Origin: Sergeia podlipaevii
Lineage: Eukaryota; Euglenozoa; Kinetoplastea; Trypanosomatida; Trypanosomatidae
Length of the DNA stretch: 64,000 nucleotides
Assembly: GCA_030849805.1 (NCBI GenBank)
Contig: JASANZ010002235.1
Coordinates: 25,384-89,383, forward strand
Reading direction: 5' to 3'
Position numbers and translations under genes: made by a program. Below the pieces are notes generated by a model. The model did no database searches. It saw only the letters and a list, made by a program, of their open reading frames with translations, and had not been told where the DNA came from. Below, in pieces: positions 30,910-41,500 of the stretch (its first letter is position 1; each line of letters begins with the position of its first letter).

Positions 30910-31429
30910 TGCATGGTGATGTTTTTTTTTTTCTTCGTGTTTCCTTTTAGGGAGAAGGGCTTACGAGGAAGAAGAGATGATGATGAGGGGCGCTAATTCG
31001 CTGTACTTTACATCATTTCTTTACTATATTTATTTACTTTTACATGTTTCGTTTTTCATTGGTGGGAGGTCACGCGTACTTTAGCAGTGAGATGCTTTTT
31101 TTTTTTTTACGCCTCTGAACCTTCACCCACTTTTATGTTGTAAACACACAATACATCAGTTAGAAGGCAAAGAGTTGGAAGGAAGTGGAGAAGACCCATC
31201 TCCGTTTGTTTTTCTTCATCTTCTTTACCTTATTTTTTTTTTTTTAAATACAATTAACTCAGCGTCACTGTTCATAAAGCATATTACAGTTTACAAGTCT
31301 ACTTTATCCTTATATGCATATATTCAATTTCTCTAGCGTAGCTCAATGTTCTGTGGGCTCCTCCTAATATTATTATTATTATTTTTTTTTTTTCAACCGG
31401 CTATAAAATGCTGAAAAATAAAAATGATA

Positions 31430-31468
<39 letters not shown>

Positions 31469-32134
31469 TTTCCGCTCTTATTTTCTTTTTATTGTGCCCT
31501 TTTAAGAATAATTAAATAAATAGAAACGGAGAGTATCTGCATGCTTGAAGAACGAATAAACAGGAACATTTTTTATCATAGAGGTACACATATCGTACCT
31601 TTTTGGTTGTTAGCTTACACCGTTGCTTTTTTTTTTCTTTCCACGCTAAAGAACCAGTGATATATATACATACAGTCTTCTGAAAGTTCACCTTTTTTTT
31701 TCATCGCCACAGGTGTACAGTTCTGATCTAGGATTGGTTACCTTTGCTTTCACTTCTTTCGTAATTTTCTTCGCAAAAAAAAAAAATCGCGTGACTGTGT
31801 ATTGCTTACTCCTATTTGCTTCTACAAGAGAACTGGATAACAAAAAACTAAGACACTCAAAATATATTTATAATAGGAAAACTGCTTCTTCTTATTTATC
31901 TATTTATCTACTTATCTATTGGATATTATAATTAGTCTACTTTCAAGCCATTTAGGAACACATATTAAAGGCAGCTCCAACAGCAGATTTGTTTCTCAAT
32001 TTTTACCAGGAACACTGAACGGGAAGAGTACACAAGCGCCATCTATTTTTTTTTTTTATTGACGAGGATTGTACGTCTGCTGAATCAAAAAGCAAAGAAA
32101 TAGTAGGCGGCATTTAGTCACAGGGTGCTAGTTC
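30910..32134 (+). other. Intergenic region, about 1.2 kb, no gene seen
   Basis: T runs at about 31098-31108, 31231-31244 and 31382-31393, a long TA repeat at 31433-31467, and an AT-rich tail. A frame starting at 31713 is short and compositionally non-coding. The T run at 32046-32057 precedes the VTT gene. Confidence 0.6.
31433..31467. repeat. (TA)n microsatellite
   Basis: About 17 TA units in the spacer. Confidence 0.9.
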
Positions 32135-33148
32135 ATGGCTACACAAGGAGCTACTAGCGCTGCTGCTTCACGTACATATCAAAGCCAAGGCAGTCAGTTA
32201 CAGGCATATCGAGACCTTCCAGCTTCTGAAAAGGCGTCGACGCTCGTGGCAGCGGCCCTTGTGTTGATGGCCATAATTGTTCACACAGGTAATCGCTCTG
32301 AAGGCGGACGGAATCGCTTGAGGCTACGTGCGCTGCGGTATATAGTACCTATTCTGTTTGTGGTGAGTATTATTATATATTTAATTGTTACTGCGCGAGT
32401 CTTTGGTAAGATTCACGAACTCTTTACAGCTGACACCACCTCCTTTAAGTCAGCGTCTGGTATTGCGAAGTTCTGCCGCGAGCTGCAGGTCTTGACCCAG
32501 GAACAGTACGTGCAGGTTGTATTTATAATATCGGCAATATACATGTTTCTGCAGACGTTGTGTATCCCTGGCACTATTGTTCTCAACGCAGCGGTGGGGG
32601 CTATTATGGGTACGTTGATTGGGTTGCCGTTGTGCACGTCACTCGGCACGTTGGGGGCTATCTCGTGCTACACACTATCTAATACAGTTGGTACGACACT
32701 TGTGGAGGCCGCAGATGCACGACTCATGAAGGGAAAAGGGTTGCCTAACATACGCAAGCAGGTGCGCAAGTACCGCAGCGACCTCTTTGTCTTTCTTCTC
32801 TTTCTTCGACTGACTCCTATTCTGCCTAACTGGCTTGTGAACTTGGCTTCCCCAGTGGTGGGCGTACCCCTTCGCATATTTGCAGCGGGCACCTTCATTG
32901 GTATTATTCCCCAGACGTACCTGATGGTTCGCTTTGGTGCGCTCGCAAAGACACAGCAGACAGGCGAAAGCATTGTGAGTGTGTGGGACACATTACTGCT
33001 GGCGGTGCTGGGTGTCGCGCTCCTTGTGGGGTTTCGACTTCGCAAGCGCTTTTCATCGGTCACTGCCGATGCAGATGGTGCGGAAGAAGACAAAGAGGAT
33101 GGCGATGAAGACCGTTTCACTAGGCCGCCAGAGTCGCACTACGTATGA
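32135..33148 (+). CDS. VTT-domain membrane protein, TMEM41-like
   Basis: 337 residues from the ATG at 32135, with about six hydrophobic segments: roughly 35-52, 68-90, 124-150, 155-185, 214-270 (two) and 282-302. The VTT (DedA/SNARE-associated) signature is clear: a first re-entrant region with CIPGTIVLNAAVGAIMG, and near residue 223 FLRLTPILPNW followed by NLASPVVGVP and a Gly-Thr-Phe-x-Gly motif. The spacing and residues are those of eukaryotic TMEM41A/B. Known role of the family: ER phospholipid scramblase acting in lipid mobilisation and autophagosome formation. The C-terminus is short, acidic and cytosolic in the model topology. The next gene starts 554 nt downstream. Assignment to TMEM41 over VMP1 or TVP38 types rests on the FLRLTP..PNW block. 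Confidence 0.85.
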   Translation: MATQGATSAAASRTYQSQGSQLQAYRDLPASEKASTLVAAALVLMAIIVHTGNRSEGGRNRLRLRALRYIVPILFVVSIIIYLIVTARVFGKIHELFTADTTSFKSASGIAKFCRELQVLTQEQYVQVVFIISAIYMFLQTLCIPGTIVLNAAVGAIMGTLIGLPLCTSLGTLGAISCYTLSNTVGTTLVEAADARLMKGKGLPNIRKQVRKYRSDLFVFLLFLRLTPILPNWLVNLASPVVGVPLRIFAAGTFIGIIPQTYLMVRFGALAKTQQTGESIVSVWDTLLLAVLGVALLVGFRLRKRFSSVTADADGAEEDKEDGDEDRFTRPPESHYV

Positions 33149-33702
33149 AAGTGGTGGTGGTGGAGGGACATCGATTGCATCGCGATTGCTGCTATATGTC
33201 CACTTGTGCCTTATGAATAACGTACACATTACCCTCTCTCTCTCTCTCTCTGTTGTTGGTGACGCCTTCGTTATCTCAGCAATTGCCCCCTTTTTTTCAA
33301 GGCCTGCACCGATATCTGTGTGCCGTAAAGCATTATGTACACATGCACACACATATATCAAACCACGACTGAAGGAAGGGGCGACTATTCAGGTTTGTAG
33401 TGTTGCTTGTAACAGTTTCTCAATACCATTGCATGGTAGACGCAGACAACGTTTTCCATATATATATATATAAATGAACCGTATGTAACTTATTTTGTAC
33501 TACACGGTCTTCTATATATGGTCTCATGCATTTGCTCTATGTTTGCAAATAGTCAGTATTCTCCCGTGTGTTTTCATTTTTTAAAAATTGAACTTAGGTA
33601 CACATTTATTCAAGTTATCACACACACGTGTGCACGCATAGAATCATTTAGTAATTTTAGTAATTTATCAATCACTTTGACTTTATACTTTGGCGGGAGA
33701 TA
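33149..33702 (+). other. Intergenic region, about 0.55 kb, no gene seen
   Basis: Contains a (CT)n tract at about 33233-33251, a TA tract near 33461-33471 and a weak pyrimidine tract 33571-33582 followed by AG at 33596-33597, a possible acceptor for the small gene at 33703. Confidence 0.5.
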
Positions 33703-34143
33703 ATGCCGTGCTCGCCGATATTTCAATCCGTTCCTGTCAAGACCGACTTTTATGGTACCACTGACATTCATAGAAATTTTACCACGCAGACAACCACCGA
33801 CGCAGATGGCGTGCTGCGCAATACATTTCGTGGCCGCACGCTGCTTGGCGTGAACGTCGCCGTGCCTAGTGCGTACACTCTCACCGCTGCTACACTGGAA
33901 CATTCAGCATCATGCAGCCGGGTGTCCTGCGGCAGTGCAGGGGCAGGGGCAGCGCTCGCGAGCACAAGGCCTGCACCACGCATCGATGATAACAGTGGGG
34001 TAGTGTGCGCAGACACGATTGTAGCGACGAGTGTGTGTGGCGCTAGCTTTGTGCTTTGGGAGCATGACAGACGCCCTGAGGGTTCCACGCAACTATTGGA
34101 CTGTATTGAGCTCGCAGAGGCAGTTCACGGGCCGCTTGCGTAA
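33703..34143 (+). CDS. RNASEH2C: Probable ribonuclease H2 subunit C
   Basis: 146 residues. The pattern fits RNASEH2C, the non-catalytic subunit of the heterotrimeric nuclease that removes ribonucleotides and RNA-DNA hybrids in the nucleus. After an N-terminal strand, TFRGRTLLGVNVAVPSAY near residues 41-58 matches the family's FRGR-x-L-x-G-x-x-V-x-x-P block. The C-terminal part carries SFVLWEHDRRPEG near 115-128, matching the F-x-x-W-x-x-D-x-x-P block, and ends in a helix with AEAVHGPLA like the family's last helix. The middle 65-95 is a Ser/Ala-rich loop, as often seen in this subunit. The protein is close to the usual family length. No catalytic residues are expected, since these sit in subunit A. 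The call rests on two short blocks, so it is probable but not certain. Confidence 0.7.
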   Translation: MPCSPIFQSVPVKTDFYGTTDIHRNFTTQTTTDADGVLRNTFRGRTLLGVNVAVPSAYTLTAATLEHSASCSRVSCGSAGAGAALASTRPAPRIDDNSGVVCADTIVATSVCGASFVLWEHDRRPEGSTQLLDCIELAEAVHGPLA

Positions 34144-34576
34144 CTCAGAGGCTTGGGTATTGAGCAAGAGAGGAGACGATGTACACCACATAGGAGAGGT
34201 GTTTGGCTGTCGACGTGAGACGGTAATTGTAAAGTCGTGTGAGTAACTTTGTGTTAGGACACAGAGACGTACATTGAGCAATAGAACACCGACAATAACG
34301 GCGACATATTTTATTACTTTTGCAAAGGAGAATGGGGGGAATGATATACCCGCCGGATGCGAAAACATAATAGTAAATAGAGAAGTAAATAGACATTGCT
34401 TTTTTTTTTTTTTACTTTTTTTTTTCGTTTTTACATTTGTTTTTTCTTTGTGAGTAACTATTCCATTAAAAAACTTTTGCTTGCCTTTCCTGTTTGCTTT
34501 TTGCTGTTGATTTTTTGATTGACATGATGCGCTACACAGTAGAGATAGAAGCGGTTCCATCTCCTATATATCGAGC

Positions 34577-34607
<31 letters not shown>

Positions 34608-34997
34608 AACACATTTGCCTCTCGCATAGGCAGCTGTTAGCTTGCTTGCTAGCCAGCTGTGTGTGTGTATATTGTTGCGCACTCACATATATTGTTGATC
34701 AACTACGAGGGGGCCGTCATTTTTTTCCTTCTTCTTCCTTTCGTGTTGCGGCATTTATATTTTTATTTTTATCACCAGCTTAGCGCTGCTACATCACAAT
34801 CGAAAGAAACTCGTACACACAAGTCTTCATAAAAAAGAGAGTGGGAAGAGGGCATCATTACGTATTTGGCATTGCTACTACTATAGTTATTATTATTATT
34901 ATTGGTGCATCTGCCAAGCACAATCGACGTACTTTACGTTTGCTAAATCATTCATCTTGATAAAACGAGAAAAAGAGAGAGAGAGAGAGTTGTTTTG
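34144..34997 (+). other. Intergenic region, about 0.85 kb, no gene seen
   Basis: T runs at about 34400-34425, a (CA)n repeat at 34576-34601, and a pyrimidine tract 34719-34742 followed by CAG at 34776-34778, which would give the next gene a 5' leader of about 219 nt. The final 25 nt are a GA repeat ending shortly before the ATG at 34998. Confidence 0.55.
34576..34601. repeat. (CA)n microsatellite
   Basis: About 13 CA units. Confidence 0.9.
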
Positions 34998-37900
34998 ATG
35001 ACTGATACAGGCGATAGTGCTGACCTACAGCAGGCCCTAGATGGCCGCTATCCATACTCTCTGCTCTCTGCCTCACTGCGACAGCGCTTTACACAGCGGG
35101 AGTACATCACGCGAACAATACAGTACAGTATTCTACGTGCCCATGCATATCATAGATTGCCAGACTTTGTCAAGGTAAATATAACGGAGCGAGAGTACTA
35201 TCAGGAGATGCTGAGCTACTCTGCTGAGCGCTTGCAGCTGTACCCGTACATTCATCAACACAAAGTTGTGTTTTATACTAGCGAGACGCCCCTAACGTAT
35301 TACCGCGGCGTTCTTGCATCGATGCTGAGAACAGAACAAAGTTACGACCGTCTGCCTAATTTTACTGCGTGTGACGTGCTTAACCTGCTCGGGGTAGGCC
35401 GGAATGAGTACCTGCGCATCACAAAGGAGGTCCGCAGCTCGCTGCGCTGGCACGTGAATCGAAGCTACGTGCCTGACTACCTCCCGCAGGAGCTGCTGCC
35501 AAGTGTAGCCCTCGCCCCATTTTGGAGCATATCGCCTGTTGAGATGCCCACAGAGCAGTTCAAGAAGAAGTTTCCTCAAGGAGGCAACACTGGTAGCGGG
35601 AGCAGAAGTAACGCTGCTGAAGGCAGCAACACTGGTAGTAGCAAGCTTGTGAGTGACGCCTTTGCCCTCTATAGACTGCTTATTACCAAAGGACGTGCCG
35701 CGACAGGGGTGACTGTGACGGTGCCATTCACGAACTACATCGCCGGCGGTAGCGGCGGTCAAAGTTCCTCGAATATTACCGTTGCACCAGTCTCAGCCTC
35801 TGCGATGGAAGACCTCGGGGTGAGTGCGTGCTACTTGGCACGTGATACAATGTACGTCTGTGAGCTGCCCGCGGAGCCGCTCTACTACTTGTACCGTAAA
35901 GGACTTGTGTTACCATCCTTCACGGTCAGTCCAGAAGAACGCTTCACTGTGCCACCGCTCGAGCAGTTTGTCATGAACCGCACCTCTGATGATCCTCAGG
36001 AGCTTCTACTGTGCCGTGTGTTATCCACCCTTGACTCTCGCACGCCAATTCAGCTGCTCGCTCAGCTTCTTATGATGGAGGAGGCAGACGTGTGCAGCGC
36101 CGCAAAGCTGCTTCTGCAGCTTGGCCTCGCACAGCCGGTGTCTGCCACTACAGTACCTGACGGCATTGTCACTGGCACCGCTGTCATCCACCCATCCTGG
36201 CAGAGCAGCGTGAACGCAGCTCTCAAGGCCTCAGCGCAGCAGTACCAGAAGATGCTCTTGTCATCGACAAATGCTTCGCCGCCAGCCTGCTCTTCGCAAG
36301 AGCCGCCTAGTCCTGAGCCAACTCTCAAGCAGCGCCCTGTTAACCGCGGATACGCAAGCGAGGATGCACGTTGCACCTCCCAGTCCGCCTCTCACCTGTT
36401 GCCTTTGTCAGTCTCCGAGGAGCTTTTTGCTGATTCTGCAGATGGCACAAAGGCGAAGAGCGCAAGAGGCAAGCGCATTGCGGTGCTGTATGATGCCACG
36501 CTCACTGGATTTCTCATGATGACCAACCTGAGCAGCAACCCCACCTTCAAGCAGCTCGCAGTGACACTTTTTGAGGTGGGGAAGATGCCCGACGAGGTGG
36601 TCGGCCACTTCTTGGAGCTACTGGGTGAGATTGATCTAGCGGGGATGGATACGTTTGGCGGGGAGGCCGCAAAGTACATTCACAGTGTGCTCTGTCTTCG
36701 TGAGTTGCTTCACACACTGAGGTCTATACCGGACCCTGAAGCCCCGAATGTGGGCGGCTCGTCATCTTCATCGTCGTCGTCGTCGTTTGGGGTGGATTTG
36801 CTAAAGATTGAGTCTCTTAACGAGTTGGAGGCCACGACGCGTTACTCCGTGCTTGCGCGCAGCTACTGGGCGTACGTAGTGGTGTCGCCTATTGCCAGCG
36901 CGCCACTGATTGATGTTGAGCTCAGCTGCGTGTACGGTAACACGGTAGGCTTGATGGCCTCCCCGTGGCTGACACTTTTTGCTTACTCCAAGCTGTGTAA
37001 TGGCCCACCATCTGTGCTGCTCCCCTTTGGGTTTCTTCCAGGCAGCTGGCCACCATCCTTCTGGGCTCTCGAGGAGGCGGGGGATGCAGTGAAGGAAGAG
37101 GAGGTGATGCAGCAGCAACACTGCGGGGACCATGTCGGCAATGGAGGCCAGAGCGATGCCAATGAAGACGAGATGGACATTCCATTAGGTGCTCTCGCTG
37201 ACACAGTAGTAGGGTACGGCGTGCGTGTGCGCCTGCAGACGGTAGCGCTGGACTCTGAAGTTTCCTACAGCGACCTCCACACCTCGCTACTGCTCATCAA
37301 TGAGACCACGGCTTCTGCACCTGTGTTTGCGCAGTGTTCAGCGCGTACCCCTCTCACTGCTCGCACGCGTGCGGCCGTTCCTCCATATTCTATGGGACCT
37401 ACATACAGTAGAGCTAGCGGGGGAGATGCCACTACCGCAACCAGCATCGGTGGCGTGGCAGTGGTAGCTGAGGCAGCTGACTACGTTACGGTAGAGGTAG
37501 CCGTACCTTTTACAGCTACTGAGGCTATGGTGCTTGCCTTGGCTACGGAGAAACTGCACGGAGACAGCACCGCGGGCACCTATAGAACAGAAGCCACGGA
37601 GAAGTGCTCGGAGGTGTGTTCAGACCCACACGGACGCCTGTGGGGTTGTCTTGAGGACGCGGTGACTACTCTCCACCTGCAGGACTCGATTGGTTACTGC
37701 GTGCTGTCGGTCTCCGCCATGTTGTACCGTGGCAGCAGCAGCGAAAGCTCAGAGGCGGAGAGACCGCCACTGCACCATAGTTACTGCGTCGAGAGCGTGT
37801 GCTTGGTGCACGTTGGTCTGGGCGTCCCTCTTGTGGAGGTATCGTGCTGCTTGGCGATGCTCAAGTCGCTGCCAGAGCTTCTCACCGAGCCCCGCGCGGA

Positions 37901-38153
37901 GAGGCACAACACAGCGATGCGGGCGTGCATGAAAGAGTACGGTGAGTTTCTAGAGCGATATTCGCCTGTTACCCGCGAGGTCCACGAACGTATGTCGATA
38001 CAGACGACGGCGGCGGTAGGACCGATGACCCAGATGCACTTGCGCAATACTGGAGGGAATGGTGGAGCGCCATACCCCGCATTCGCGGTGCTTTTTGACG
38101 GCAAGGAGATTTCAATAGTGGACGAAGCCCGTCCACTGTGTGAGTTGTGGTGA
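34998..38153 (+). CDS. FAM91A1-like protein
   Basis: 1051 residues from the ATG at 34998, one codon after a TTG. The N-terminal half aligns by eye to the FAM91 N-domain: a first helix with RQRFTQREYITRTIQYSIL, then REYYQEMLSYSAERLQLYPY, SYDRLPNFTACDVLNLLG, GRNEYL, and around residue 320 PPLEQFVMNR followed by a winged-helix-like QLLAQLLMMEEADV. All of these are hallmark blocks of FAM91A1. The C-terminal half (from about 480) is a diverged FAM91 C-domain, starting with GKRIAVLYDATLTGFLMM. Ser- and Gly-rich loops interrupt both halves (near 205, 430 and 590). Known role: FAM91A1 binds TBC1D23 and helps capture endosome-derived vesicles at the trans-Golgi. The gene neighbours a VPS39/VPS3-like tether, which is thematically consistent. 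Confidence 0.88.
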   Translation: MTDTGDSADLQQALDGRYPYSLLSASLRQRFTQREYITRTIQYSILRAHAYHRLPDFVKVNITEREYYQEMLSYSAERLQLYPYIHQHKVVFYTSETPLTYYRGVLASMLRTEQSYDRLPNFTACDVLNLLGVGRNEYLRITKEVRSSLRWHVNRSYVPDYLPQELLPSVALAPFWSISPVEMPTEQFKKKFPQGGNTGSGSRSNAAEGSNTGSSKLVSDAFALYRLLITKGRAATGVTVTVPFTNYIAGGSGGQSSSNITVAPVSASAMEDLGVSACYLARDTMYVCELPAEPLYYLYRKGLVLPSFTVSPEERFTVPPLEQFVMNRTSDDPQELLLCRVLSTLDSRTPIQLLAQLLMMEEADVCSAAKLLLQLGLAQPVSATTVPDGIVTGTAVIHPSWQSSVNAALKASAQQYQKMLLSSTNASPPACSSQEPPSPEPTLKQRPVNRGYASEDARCTSQSASHLLPLSVSEELFADSADGTKAKSARGKRIAVLYDATLTGFLMMTNLSSNPTFKQLAVTLFEVGKMPDEVVGHFLELLGEIDLAGMDTFGGEAAKYIHSVLCLRELLHTLRSIPDPEAPNVGGSSSSSSSSSFGVDLLKIESLNELEATTRYSVLARSYWAYVVVSPIASAPLIDVELSCVYGNTVGLMASPWLTLFAYSKLCNGPPSVLLPFGFLPGSWPPSFWALEEAGDAVKEEEVMQQQHCGDHVGNGGQSDANEDEMDIPLGALADTVVGYGVRVRLQTVALDSEVSYSDLHTSLLLINETTASAPVFAQCSARTPLTARTRAAVPPYSMGPTYSRASGGDATTATSIGGVAVVAEAADYVTVEVAVPFTATEAMVLALATEKLHGDSTAGTYRTEATEKCSEVCSDPHGRLWGCLEDAVTTLHLQDSIGYCVLSVSAMLYRGSSSESSEAERPPLHHSYCVESVCLVHVGLGVPLVEVSCCLAMLKSLPELLTEPRAERHNTAMRACMKEYGEFLERYSPVTREVHERMSIQTTAAVGPMTQMHLRNTGGNGGAPYPAFAVLFDGKEISIVDEARPLCELW

Positions 38154-38598
38154 TTCTCTTTGTGTGCAGTGCCTTCTTCGTAACGATGCGTTGTGAAGAT
38201 CTTATCATTGGCTTCTTTTTATTTTTGTTTGTTTGCTAAAATAAAGTGAGACAGCTGAACGAATCATTTTTTTTTTTTTTTTTTGGTTGACGCCCTTATA
38301 TAGAGTTAAAGGTTGGACTCCATTGATGGCTCATGCACTTGCCATTTTTTTTTTTTTAAATGTTGCACTTTGACTGTATGTTTTCATTCATTTTTCTCTC
38401 TTTTGCATCTCAATTACAAGCAGAAGCAAAACGTTAGTCAGCAGAACAGTAGAGTCAAAGGTCCTTTATAAATATTTTAAGAGGACAAGGGCTAGCTGTG
38501 TGTGTGCCCCCCAAAAGAAACTTTAAATATTGATTGCTGTCTTTGTTGTTGTTGTTGTTGTTGCTGTTTTATCGCATAAGGAACGCCTTCTATCTCAC
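38154..38598 (+). other. Intergenic region, about 0.45 kb, no gene seen
   Basis: T runs at 38267-38284 and about 38345-38357, then a pyrimidine-rich stretch 38383-38411 ending in AAG-CAG at 38418-38423, the likely acceptor. A (TTG)n repeat (38543-38562) lies in the leader, and a second possible acceptor AG is at 38579-38580. Confidence 0.5.
38543..38562. repeat. (TTG)n microsatellite in the 5' leader
   Basis: About six to seven TTG units shortly upstream of the VPS39/VPS3-like gene; in frame they would add a Val run to the N-terminus, which is why the start is placed after it. Confidence 0.85.
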
Positions 38599-41500
38599 AT
38601 GATGAACATGACAATATCAGGCATGACGGACGTACCCGCGTTCAGAGCTCTGCCGCTGCGGTTGCAACTCCCTTTTGCAGTAGAATGCATGACCATGTGC
38701 ACCGTCCCCGTCTCTCAAAGAGAGTTTATTTTTGTTGGCACGCAAGACAGCCGCATTGCTGTGTGTGCGATACAGCCAGAGGCTGGCGGTAGCGAGTACA
38801 GTGCAGTGCTAATTCATATGGAGACTAGCCGACGACGTAGTCCTGTACGCTTCTTAGCGCCACTGATTGAGTGCGGAGTTTGCGTGGCACTCGTGGGAGA
38901 CACAATAGCCGTTCATCGTCTTGACGCGGAGAAAGTCACGTCTGTAGGGATGGGGGAGCTTTCTGCGCTCACGACACACCGTCAAGTGGTGACTGTGTCT
39001 GTGCGTAAATACAGGGCGGCCTACACTCTTGCAGTCGTTACCAAGAAGGCTGTGCAGCTGTACGAAGTGCGATCTGACATTAACTCTGGTACATGTGTGC
39101 TGGTGCCGCTGAGGGAGTGCCCCCACCCAATTCTTATTCCCGATACCCCGCGTGCGGTGGCGTGGACTGCGCTGCCATGTGCGCTCATTGTCGCGACGAA
39201 GCGTGAGTACTTGCTCCTGCACTGCGCCACTGGGGAACTGGAGCGTCTCTTCGCAGTCGGGGCTTCGAGGAGTGCCACGCGTGCGGTAAGCGAGGCAGCA
39301 CAGCAGGCATTGCCCTCCTCGTCATCAGCGGCAGTACCCTTCCTTATGTCTATGGCTCCAGTTCCTGAAGTGCTGGCGGCGGTGGGGCCTCAGTCTCATT
39401 GGTGTGCGCGTCTTCTACGGGACGGGACACCGGCTCCAGGCGAGAGCGACTTTATATGGCCTGGAGTGCCTCTTAGCGCTGCTTACGTTCATCCCTTCAC
39501 ACTCGCCGTGCATGCCGCAGGGCAGCTCTCTGTGTACTTCCCACTTCTCACCACTCTTTATACTCAAACCGATGCGGTCAGTGCATCATTGGAGCCTTGT
39601 GCTGGCGGCAGTACACCCCCAGTGCTGTGCCAGGCAATAGATATACCTGGTGTGGGCACGATTGCTCAGGCCATTGGGTACACTGATATGGGTAGCGGCT
39701 CCTCTGCAGCTGTGGCCTCTGCTGCTGCTGCTGCCTCTCGTCCTTGCGTAGCGGTGTTAGATCACGCAGGTACTCTCTTCCTACTGCAAGCGACGCCAGC
39801 AGAGGCACAAGTGCGTGCACTTGCTGCGACTGGCCGTCTTGAAGCAGCGCAGCTGCTCTGCCAGCTGTACGCATCGCGTGGACTGAGCCCTGACGTGGCT
39901 CGTCATGTGAAGGTAATGATAGCGTTGAGACACTACAAGAGCGGTGCACTTTCACAGTGTGTGCGGGTGTTACGCGACGCAGACGTGGAGGTGCAGGTGA
40001 TACTGGCGTTGTTTCCAAACGTTCAGCCTATGCAAGCGGTGGACGCTACCTCCCTACCAGTGGAAGTCATTCAAGCTGCTAAGGAGCGGCAGGCGAAGAT
40101 GGAAGATGATATGTCACGTGGCGTGCAGGAGGCATTGCCGCCCCTTGCGGAGTACCTCACGCTCTTGCGGAACCGGCTGCCACGCAGCGGAGAAGCTGCC
40201 CTTCGTCCCAACGACGCTGGTGCAATCGTAGACGATGCTGCCGCCCTACGATCGTATTTGGATACCGCACTGCTTAAGTGCCTTGTCCTTGCAGGGCAGG
40301 AAGCGGCAGCTCTAGAGCTTGTCGACACAAGCGCAAGAGGCGCACATAGTGGGTTAGATACAGAAGCGTCCGCTTCGAGGGACCTAGAATGGAGTAGGAC
40401 GTTGATGGAGCACCACCAGTGGGTGCTGCTGGCCGCACTCTGGCGCAAGTGGGGTGACCGGCATGAGAAGACATTGTCCCTACTGAAATTCTTGTGTCTT
40501 ACAGGCTCCACTGTAGCCAGTCCCGAGGAGCTACCGTTGCCGAATACGATGACAGAAAGCGTGGAGGGATTTGAAGGGAAGGAGACCTTTCGTGCTGCGC
40601 TGGCGTTATTCTCTGCGAATCTGCAGCGAAGACATCTCTTTCAAATCCACTCACAAACTGCACCAAGTGGTGGGGCCAGTAACAACGACAACAGCAATAG
40701 GAGCGAGCTCTCAGTGGCGCACACCTTCGTTCTACAACAGGACCTCACGCCGCTTGCGGAGGTTGCAATGCGTTCATATATCAAATCCATTGATCCGCCG
40801 ATGCGAGAGCAGACGTACGTGGCGGAAGAGAAGCCTTTCGCGGCACGGGCAGTGGCGGCGGTTGTCGCCGCGACCTACCTCGGTACTCTTTCACTTGCGA
40901 GCACATCCGACGCGCGTGTCTTTGCCCAGCACATGCCGTGGCTCCTGGAAATGATGCCGACTGCCTGCTCCTTAGCACCACTGCTTACACCTACCAACCT
41001 GCCCTTCTATCGACAATCCCTTGCTATTATTTGTGGCTACGCCGGTGTGCAGACTGCGCCAGCAAGAGAGAAGGTAAAGGAGGAGGACACTCCGCGTGAT
41101 GCACGTGCGTTACGGTTAAGGACAGTTCTGGCAGACTTCCTTTCGTCGATTATTGCGTATCTGGACGAGGCAGCAGCTGCGACGCCTATTGGAGCAAACA
41201 CGTCTGAGGACGGCGCTGCAGATGTAGACACAGGTACGGCGGGTTACACACACAGCGACACTGATATTTATACCCTCTACTGGCAGACTTTGGCGTGGAT
41301 AGTACGTGCGTCTGCCGGTCTTGCTGCGGCTAGCGAGGAGACGGACATATACCGTCCACAACTACTGCGCTTCCTTTCATCCTCGTCCTGTGTGGACTTG
41401 GCAGGTGCGGAGGTCTTCTTTGAGCAGCCTGAATGGGCTTCAGCCTGCGCAGCGGAGCTCGAAGTGATCTACCGGCGCCGCAAGCGCCATCGTGCGGCTA

